From NCBI GenBank assembly GCA_947581855.1, contig CANPVZ010000020.1, positions 18,106-82,105 on the forward strand: a stretch of 64,000 nt of DNA, written 5' to 3'. Numbering within the stretch: the stretch's first letter is position 1; each line of letters starts with the position of its first letter. Under the pieces are notes generated by a model. The model worked only from the letters and a program-made list of their open reading frames with translations. It was not told where the DNA came from and did not search any database. Source of the stretch: an uncultured Phocaeicola sp. GTDB lineage: Bacteria > Bacteroidota > Bacteroidia > Bacteroidales > Bacteroidaceae. Positions 58,181 through 64,000 of the stretch are shown here, one piece after another. The translations under genes were made by a program, and so were the position numbers.

Positions 58181-59209
58181 TTAAATAATATCAAATTCTT
58201 CGTTGTTGTTGTATACAGGATTGTCCTTCTTAGGGAAAAGTGGAGACAAAGATGATGTGTATCCTAAATAAAGACGTTCACTACACCTTGTCATAGCCAC
58301 ATAAAGTGCTGCACGCTTATCAGTATTCTTCTCACATCCAGGGATAAAGACATCCTTGAATTGGAGTCCTTTTGCACACCACCAAGTCATAATTTTGGGA
58401 TTAGAGGAATGGAAATCCAAGTCCATTTCAGTATCTTGATTGGCATTATACTTGAATTCGCACGTGATGCCTTTTCTCATCAGATAATCCTTGACATACT
58501 CTACAGACCATTCGCCCTTGTCATCCGTATTGAATGGCAATAGGATTCCGACATTCGTTAAGGATCTGTTTTTTATGATGTCCGCGATTTTATCCAGTTG
58601 TCCATCATAACTATTTGCAGAGATAAGGTTGGGTTTCTCACCTTGACGCTTACACTTGAGAACCAAGTCCTCTACATTTCCTACCTTCTCGCCAAGAGCT
58701 GCGACTTCTTGAGTCAGTCTGTAGTTGAAATATAGAGGATCCGGAGCAATGCCCATATCCGAAGCCGTGCGTTCAATAGTTTGGGTTTGCCCTCTATCGC
58801 CAAAGCCCATAATAGATTGAGCAGTATCGCCAAAGAACAAGCAATACTCCCCATATTGTTTCATTTCATTAATTTCTTCCCTTGTAAAATCCTGGCATTC
58901 ATCAACTATGAGGTATTTTACTCTTCTTTGATTATGACGCCATTGATGGTAATGATATACATTTCTAAGTCCCAGCTTTTTCAAACCATCCTCAAAATAC
59001 TTTCTCAAAGACTTGGTATATACGATAATTGTGTAACTTTCACCGAGAGCTGCAATTTGTTTAGCCTTATGAAGGGCAATAAGCGATTTGCCGCTTCCTG
59101 CACTGCCGGAGACAACCATAGACTTGTTATTCTTTCTGTCTATCAGCTGCCTCTGGAAATCATCTAGACTTGAATAGTCAATGAAGAATTCAGAATCGAA
59201 GTCTGCCAT
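58181..59209 (-). CDS. Compact UvrD-like SF1 helicase/ATPase
   Basis: 342 residues, less than half the length of UvrD or Rep (about 670-720). Motifs in order: Q-like FQRQL, Walker A GSAGSGKS (35-42), Walker B VDECQD (102-107), motif III GDTAQSI (127-133), motif IV NYRLT (162-166), motif V WCAKGLQF (~285) and motif VI YVAMTRCSERLYLG (~310). The 1B/2B insertions of processive helicases are missing, so it is either a minimal helicase or a DNA-stimulated ATPase. It sits 11 bp downstream of the NERD-methyltransferase gene; NERD nucleases are often fused to such helicases, so the two proteins probably act together. Confidence 0.9.
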   Translation of the reverse strand: MADFDSEFFIDYSSLDDFQRQLIDRKNNKSMVVSGSAGSGKSLIALHKAKQIAALGESYTIIVYTKSLRKYFEDGLKKLGLRNVYHYHQWRHNQRRVKYLIVDECQDFTREEINEMKQYGEYCLFFGDTAQSIMGFGDRGQTQTIERTASDMGIAPDPLYFNYRLTQEVAALGEKVGNVEDLVLKCKRQGEKPNLISANSYDGQLDKIADIIKNRSLTNVGILLPFNTDDKGEWSVEYVKDYLMRKGITCEFKYNANQDTEMDLDFHSSNPKIMTWWCAKGLQFKDVFIPGCEKNTDKRAALYVAMTRCSERLYLGYTSSLSPLFPKKDNPVYNNNEEFDII

Positions 59210-59220
59210 AATTTTTTAAT

Positions 59221-61299
59221 TTATTTGATAGTACATGAGTTATATTCGGTTTCCCCATTGGATGACACAACGACATTCTCGGCAAACGGTTTCTTCCCAA
59301 TTATCCGGTAGATAATTTTGCTTATATCGTTGTTCTTTGCAGAATGAGTTACTCTTATCTCCTTCTTGAAAAAGCATCCGTTTATACATTTGGACTCTTT
59401 GTCCTTGCATGCAGTCGGGTATATTGTTGCGAAATCATCGTTTTCAGCTACGAATTCATTCAATTCTGCATTAAGCATGTACGGAATGAATTTTTTCGTT
59501 GCCGGACTTTTTATGGTTACATCTTCTATCAGCATAATGCCTTTGTCTGTTAATTTAGAAGACAGCATGCTTGCCGTTTGTTTGTAGGCCTTATTTTCAA
59601 TGCGCTTTTTTGCTAGCATCTCGCAGATTGCCTTGCATGATAGAATCAAATCATATTTGTCTGATAAAACATCTGATACGAGATTTAAATCGTTCTCGCT
59701 TTCAATGAAGACTGGGCCTATTCGGTAATCAATCTTGAGTCTGCTGTGTTTCTTAAACTCAGCCATAATCTTCTCAAAGAACCTTAAGGCCATTTGGTTT
59801 CCGTCTATTGCTAACAGTTTGACGGATTCTAATGATGATTCGTACTTCTCGAGAAAAGATAGAAGTCCAAAGAGATCGCCACCAGTACCACATCCTAAAT
59901 CAAGGATACTGACAGAAGTCCGTTCCCCGACTAAAGAAAGATAATTGCTGTTTTGGCTGAATTCTTCAAAGATTGATTTTACTTCGACAAAACTTCTCGG
60001 GAAGTATGTGCCGAGGTATACTTTAATCTCGCCTGTGTTCAAATTCAGATTGTACTCAAACCTGGAATGGTTGGGAGAGTATTTCGCACCAAGGTCAAAA
60101 AACAAATATCTGTCCAACCAATTGGGAAGATCTACATCTGCAAGTGTGCCATCAGAAGGAATGCTGGCGGATTCTTCTATGTCGGGATTATCGTCAAGTG
60201 TTCCCTCTTCTGTTTGAGATACAATACGTTCTCCAGTCTGCCAGTACAAAATATCATCCGACATCCTTGCCATGTCTTTTTGCAAGAACCTGTACAGACG
60301 TTTTTCTTGGTCAGGTGCAATCCGTCCTTTTAAGAGCACGACAAACTCATGATCTATGTGCTTCATAAAGGAAGGATACGCTCTCCCAAAATCAATTGGA
60401 GTAAGGGCAAAAACCTCTATGTCGTTCACCCCCAAAACAGCATTGATAATTTGATGTGCATACTCCTTCAAGGGAATCAAATCTGCACTTGAGTGTAACG
60501 CATTTACCTTATTTACCTCATCCGCTACACTTTGACTCTCTATTTCTTTTGAATCTATGACATCTTTGGTTTGTGGCAATTCGGACAAGCTTTCTTCTTG
60601 GTGCAATGTATCAGGTACTTCGCTGAACGCATCTTTAGATAGCTTTTGGGCATCTTTTTTTATGCCCTCAAAGATCTCTTTCTTGTTCTCCTTGAGTGCC
60701 TGTGATTCATAAGAGGCATTGCTGAATTCCGTCAGATAGAAGGGATTTAGGTTGAGAGTTTCCGCAAGTTTAACGATTCCGAGTGGGTCAAGGTCGGTGT
60801 GAGGACAAGTGATGTCATCCAACTTTTCAATGAAATGTTCGCTATCAGTAATGTGAAGCCAAGACCTGTTGGTGGCACTTAAATTGTTTTCCAATTCAAT
60901 GGGTTGATGAAATATAATAAGATGGGGGACATCCTTGATTTGATTCTTTTCAACCCCCAAGACTTTAAGTTCTTTCTTAACTGTCGAATGGTTTATTCGT
61001 GCTTGTTGGAGGGCTGTTTTTCTTGAGCCTCCCTTGATGGTTTTTCCATCGCAAGTCCATTCTCCGTTTTCATTGGCAACAACTTTGCCACCATAATTCT
61101 TAAATTCGATTGAGATGATAGCATCCTTCTTGATAAACAACGCATCTAATTCACATCCAATATTATAGTTGCCTGCGAACACACAGAATTCATTCGAATC
61201 CTCATAGTGAGCTTTGAGTTGCTCACAGAGAAACCGAAACTGCTCACGTTCTGCTGTTGTGTCAAAGTTTCCGACTCTGAATGTTAAAAGTCCTCCCAT
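59221..61299 (-). CDS. NERD nuclease-methyltransferase fusion protein
   Basis: 692 residues. The N-terminus is a NERD domain (~10-130) with a PD-(D/E)xK-like core: D52 in CELDALFI, E65-x-K67 in ISIEFKNYGG, and a glutamine pair at 98-99. A middle region (~200-420) is charged and not recognised. The C-terminus carries a class I SAM methyltransferase: motif I LDLGCGTGGD (~464-472), a motif II acid in LLAIDGN, then LILSCKAICEM and GIMLIEDV. The target (DNA, RNA or protein) cannot be told. It is the first gene of the operon, with a -7 element 88 bp upstream, and lies 164 bp from the relaxase gene. I know no standard protein with this fusion. Confidence 0.83.
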   Translation of the reverse strand: MGGLLTFRVGNFDTTAEREQFRFLCEQLKAHYEDSNEFCVFAGNYNIGCELDALFIKKDAIISIEFKNYGGKVVANENGEWTCDGKTIKGGSRKTALQQARINHSTVKKELKVLGVEKNQIKDVPHLIIFHQPIELENNLSATNRSWLHITDSEHFIEKLDDITCPHTDLDPLGIVKLAETLNLNPFYLTEFSNASYESQALKENKKEIFEGIKKDAQKLSKDAFSEVPDTLHQEESLSELPQTKDVIDSKEIESQSVADEVNKVNALHSSADLIPLKEYAHQIINAVLGVNDIEVFALTPIDFGRAYPSFMKHIDHEFVVLLKGRIAPDQEKRLYRFLQKDMARMSDDILYWQTGERIVSQTEEGTLDDNPDIEESASIPSDGTLADVDLPNWLDRYLFFDLGAKYSPNHSRFEYNLNLNTGEIKVYLGTYFPRSFVEVKSIFEEFSQNSNYLSLVGERTSVSILDLGCGTGGDLFGLLSFLEKYESSLESVKLLAIDGNQMALRFFEKIMAEFKKHSRLKIDYRIGPVFIESENDLNLVSDVLSDKYDLILSCKAICEMLAKKRIENKAYKQTASMLSSKLTDKGIMLIEDVTIKSPATKKFIPYMLNAELNEFVAENDDFATIYPTACKDKESKCINGCFFKKEIRVTHSAKNNDISKIIYRIIGKKPFAENVVVSSNGETEYNSCTIK

Positions 61300-61386
61300 T
61301 ACAAAATATCAATACTATTTTTGTAAACTAAATGATCTTTGTTCCTGTGTTGACTTTTTCGTTTAAGAATTGTCAGTTTTCGACTA

Positions 61387-61394
61387 CAAAGGTA
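61387..61394 (-). promoter_or_regulatory. -7 element of the NERD-helicase operon
   Basis: Minus strand TACCTTTG fits TAnnTTTG. It would give an ~80-nt leader, long for this phylum, before the ATG at 61299. Confidence 0.45.
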
Positions 61395-61462
61395 CAAAAA
61401 ATATAGCAAACACTTGTATGTATAGATATGAATTTGCAATAAATATATTTACTATCAATCAA

Positions 61463-62851
61463 CTATCTTCGTTTTACCGAAGTATGCTTCTTTGCTACGT
61501 TATCATTCCACGGAAGGTCAGACGATGAGCCACCAGATCCAGTACCAACATGAACCTCCGCCGGTCCTCCAGCGGCAAGGGTAAAAGCTGCACCCAATAG
61601 CTCTGCCTGCTTTCCATTTACCTGCTCCTGCGGCTCGAAGACGGCATTGACAAACTCCTCGTCCGTGATCTGTCCGTTGAAATGTCTTTGGGCCACATCA
61701 TAGTCTATCTGGAATTTGATGTTATCAAAAAGTTCATCACCGACCCGTGTCCAGATGTGTAGCGACGGATTCCGATAGTTGGACACGTTGATTCGGACAA
61801 GCTCGGCACCGGACGAGAGGCGGTAACGCTGGGGATTAGCCTTGCGGTCGAGCAAACTTATCTGCTTCCTCTGTTTATCTATGATTGCATCCTTCTCCTT
61901 GAATTGCCGTTCTGCTGCTTCCGCCTGATGAATGGCCTTGTCTATTTCTTTTTGATAGCCGTTTCGTAGTTTTCCGATTTTTGATTTATGTTGTTCCTGC
62001 AACCGTGCCTTTTCTGTCTGAAGTTCCTCAATCTGTTTATTGAGTTCGGCAATCAGCCTGTTCTTGTCAGTCAGTTCCTTCTTCGCCTTGGCAAGATCTC
62101 CCTTGCCGAACCACGCGAGGATGGTGTTCCTGCCTTCTTGCGCCTTCTCCACATCGACCTGTAACTTGGCTATATCCTCTTCATATTGTATTACCTGTTG
62201 CCTGTAGTATTCCGAGTTAGCCTGATGTTTGGCGGTGGAGCCGACAATTCCACGCTGTAACCCGAACGGCTTCATGGCCGCAGCGTAGCTGTTCTGGTAT
62301 TCGTGCAGCCGGGTACGCCGCATCACATCGTCCGCCGACAGTCGTGGGCCGGATTTCGTTTCATATTTCTTTTCACCCTCCCGTTTCCTGCGGAGACGTT
62401 CTCCGGTCACAATGGGAACGATGGTGGCGTGCAAGTGGGGAGTTTTCTCGTCCATGTGCAGTACGCACGACACAAGGTTCTCTTCGCCGAAGGTCTCCTT
62501 TAGCCATTTGAGATTGGCGTCGATCCAACTGTCCAGTTTGCCGTCATTGGCAATTTTCATCATCTGCTCATGAGTCCCGGACAGGATGATACGGATGGCT
62601 TTTGTCTGGTTTTTGCCAACCTTGCGGCGCAGCCCGGCCGTGTCGATGCGGTGCTGTATCGCCTCGGTGCGGTTGGACACTCCTTTAGGGAATCTGACCA
62701 GTTCCCTGTTTAGATGTGTCCTGCCTGCATCGGCATTTGCCGGAACATATTTCTTTCCCTTGGCATCCTTCCTTTCTATATGGCATGACATACCGGAGTC
62801 ATTCCCGCTGCCACGCTGCAGGTGGCAGACCGCGTATTGTGTATTGCTCAT
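61463..62851 (-). CDS. MobV-family relaxase (Pre/Mob)
   Basis: A 462-residue plasmid/element mobilisation relaxase that nicks oriT and leads the strand into the recipient cell. The N-terminal relaxase domain (1-~210) has the histidine/metal motif HMDEKTPHLHA and the family start NTQYAVCHLQRGSG. A long coiled coil covers ~225-330 (AELNKQIEELQTEKARLQEQ). Related Mob proteins occur on Bacteroides mobilizable elements such as Tn4555. G+C is visibly higher than in the core genes. The oriT candidate lies just upstream. Confidence 0.92.
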   Translation of the reverse strand: MSNTQYAVCHLQRGSGNDSGMSCHIERKDAKGKKYVPANADAGRTHLNRELVRFPKGVSNRTEAIQHRIDTAGLRRKVGKNQTKAIRIILSGTHEQMMKIANDGKLDSWIDANLKWLKETFGEENLVSCVLHMDEKTPHLHATIVPIVTGERLRRKREGEKKYETKSGPRLSADDVMRRTRLHEYQNSYAAAMKPFGLQRGIVGSTAKHQANSEYYRQQVIQYEEDIAKLQVDVEKAQEGRNTILAWFGKGDLAKAKKELTDKNRLIAELNKQIEELQTEKARLQEQHKSKIGKLRNGYQKEIDKAIHQAEAAERQFKEKDAIIDKQRKQISLLDRKANPQRYRLSSGAELVRINVSNYRNPSLHIWTRVGDELFDNIKFQIDYDVAQRHFNGQITDEEFVNAVFEPQEQVNGKQAELLGAAFTLAAGGPAEVHVGTGSGGSSSDLPWNDNVAKKHTSVKRR

Positions 62852-63056
62852 ATCTGTTCGTTTTAATGGTTGTCATTTCTGTTGTAAAATCCCGTCATAC
62901 AGCCGGAGGCATACCGGGGAGCCTGAGGGGTGTCCCTCAGCTTATGGGCTTTTTGACTGCCGGACGCGGAGCGGAGGCGGTGGAAATGCCCTAATAAGCT
63001 ACGGGATTTTACAACCCCTTTCCCCTTGGGACAGCAAGCTGTCCGATGCCTTTCCG
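62852..63056. other. Candidate origin of transfer (oriT) region
   Basis: 205 bp between the relaxase and Toprim genes. A perfect 15-bp inverted repeat GTTGTAAAATCCCGT (62881-62895) / ACGGGATTTTACAAC (63001-63015) brackets a G+C-rich segment with a 7-bp hairpin CTGAGGG-GTGT-CCCTCAG (62923-62940). Position directly upstream of a MobV gene and paired repeats are as expected for oriT. The nick site cannot be named. Confidence 0.6.
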
Positions 63057-64000
63057 TCATTCCGCTCTCCCTGCATCCACCAGTTCGAGTCCGAAGGTGT
63101 CAATGAAGGTCTGCAGTACGGGGTTGCGTTCTATCATCTGTTGAAGGATCATCTGCGGCGTGTCCTCCATCAGCAGGAAGTCGGCGATGTCCAGTCCCAG
63201 ACTGCGTTGTTCATTGGTCGCTATCCTTTCCAGCAGGTCGGAACATGTGGCACGCCTGCATACGGATTCCAGCATCGGCAGCCGTTGCCTCCATTCCTCC
63301 GTTGCCTTAAGGTCGGGGAAAAGAATCACCTCCCGACCGTCCAATACCTGCATGGCTTCGCCGTTGAAGCACCCGTGTATCCCTCCGGTGGCAAGCCAGA
63401 TGAAATCGGGAATGAAATGGGCGGCGACCAGTGCCGTCTTCTCGCTCTCGACAATGGCTACAGGTTTGGCGGACATGGCGGCGGAGTTGTCCGACAGCAG
63501 ATGTTCACCGAACAGACACTGCTTCATCCTGAAGTCTGGTAGCTTCCTTACTGAATGTACCCAGCTGACTTGGTTGAAAGGCTCCTTAACCCGGTGTCCC
63601 GTTTCAGCGTCATAGCCCATGATCTTGCCCGCACGCACATTGCCGTCCCGGTCTGTCTGCCAGAATACGACCGCTCCGCCCCACATCCTTGATGTGCCTA
63701 CCCGATAAAGGCGGAACAGCCTGTCCGTATCCTCCTTGCCGGCCACTTTGGTGAAGTAGCGGTATAAGGGGTTGATGTCGTACCTGCGCATGGACTGCTC
63801 CACCCAATCAGAGGGAAGAAAGGATATCTGTGGCTTCTGTTCGGGCTGTGGCTTTGCCAACGCTTTTGCAACTATCGGTGTGCCGCCGTTCCTTTCCTGC
63901 TCATTCAATTTTTCTTTGACAGTCGGATTATCCCGGAAGTATTCTTTCGGAGTATAGTGGTAGCCGCAACTGTTGATATGGTCACAGATACCCACGTTGT
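63057..64000 (-). CDS. Toprim/DUF6371-type primase-like protein, 3' part
   Basis: The C-terminal ~314 residues of a protein whose start lies beyond the right edge; the frame is open upstream of the GTG at 63995. The visible N-terminal part has a zinc-ribbon-like CDHINSCGYHYTPKEYF. The middle has a Toprim core: IVESEKTALVAAH, then LATGGIHG and ILFPDLKA. Such proteins accompany Mob genes on Bacteroides mobilizable elements and probably help replication or transfer-strand priming. Confidence 0.82.
   Translation of the reverse strand, partial: NVGICDHINSCGYHYTPKEYFRDNPTVKEKLNEQERNGGTPIVAKALAKPQPEQKPQISFLPSDWVEQSMRRYDINPLYRYFTKVAGKEDTDRLFRLYRVGTSRMWGGAVVFWQTDRDGNVRAGKIMGYDAETGHRVKEPFNQVSWVHSVRKLPDFRMKQCLFGEHLLSDNSAAMSAKPVAIVESEKTALVAAHFIPDFIWLATGGIHGCFNGEAMQVLDGREVILFPDLKATEEWRQRLPMLESVCRRATCSDLLERIATNEQRSLGLDIADFLLMEDTPQMILQQMIERNPVLQTFIDTFGLELVDAGRAE

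Noticed and set aside
62586..63542. 318-codon plus-strand open frame
   Set aside because: It is antisense to the MobV and Toprim genes and crosses the oriT candidate; long shadow frames are common in this G+C-rich part.

Overview
The window looks like a chromosomal segment of a gut-type Bacteroidales bacterium (Bacteroides/Parabacteroides-like; the genus cannot be fixed from sequence alone). The evidence is the short primary sigma factor without region 1.1, many promoters of the Bacteroidetes TAnnTTTG type, short 5' leaders without strong Shine-Dalgarno sites, many SPII lipoproteins, Cys-type KdsA, a K+-dependent membrane pyrophosphatase, and a MobV relaxase typical of Bacteroides mobilizable elements.

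Layout. 1-1.7 kb: the tail of a CusA-type RND pump and its TolC-like outer membrane partner. 1.9-10.5 kb: a five-gene operon with a zinc-ribbon protein, a membrane Ser/Thr kinase, a zinc-ribbon protein with four AAA modules of CbxX type, a zinc-ribbon FHA protein and a PP2C phosphatase. This is a complete phospho-signalling set with no obvious output gene. 10.5-14.2 kb: metA (Glu111, so probably acetyl-CoA dependent), a U32 peptidase and a zinc-ribbon lipoprotein. 14.3-21.6 kb (minus strand): a GH43-like lipoprotein, hppA, and an aldolase/Na+ symporter pair, with two long non-coding gaps that hold a 90-bp repeat array and a candidate small RNA. 21.7-26.1 kb: GH28, kdsA, kdsD, then rpoD. 26.2-31.6 kb: a PAS/GAF histidine kinase with its stand-alone receiver, a MATE exporter and a nitroreductase lipoprotein. 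31.9-44.5 kb (minus strand): the asD/aspT aspartate-alanine energy couple, a TPR protein, a porin, a solute-binding lipoprotein, pgk, nth, an MFS carrier and pheS. 44.6-52.3 kb: a lipoprotein, murB, a metallo-beta-lactamase protein, a DUF3352-like protein, uxuA and ldhA.

From about 52.3 kb the content changes. A rod-like non-coding RNA candidate (6S-like) follows ldhA. After it lies a minus-strand block that I think is the most interesting part of the window. In transcription order it holds a NERD-nuclease/methyltransferase fusion, a compact UvrD-like helicase, an 804-residue protein I do not recognise, a DUF1848 radical-SAM-like protein, an AlbA_2/Schlafen-type ATP-binding protein, and an RM-controller-like HTH protein preceded by palindromic operators. 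The first five genes are spaced by 13 bp or less. Immediately upstream are a MobV relaxase, a probable oriT and a Toprim protein, so the block rides on an integrated mobilizable element. Nuclease, helicase and methyltransferase parts, unknown proteins and a mobile carrier are the usual signature of a defence system. I cannot match this combination to a named one; that it is a defence system is inference.

Start sites were moved from the longest ORF where the sequence argued for it: the AAA protein (5793), the receiver (26575), the histidine kinase (29336), the porin (38902), pheS (44513) and the DUF3352-like protein (48837).
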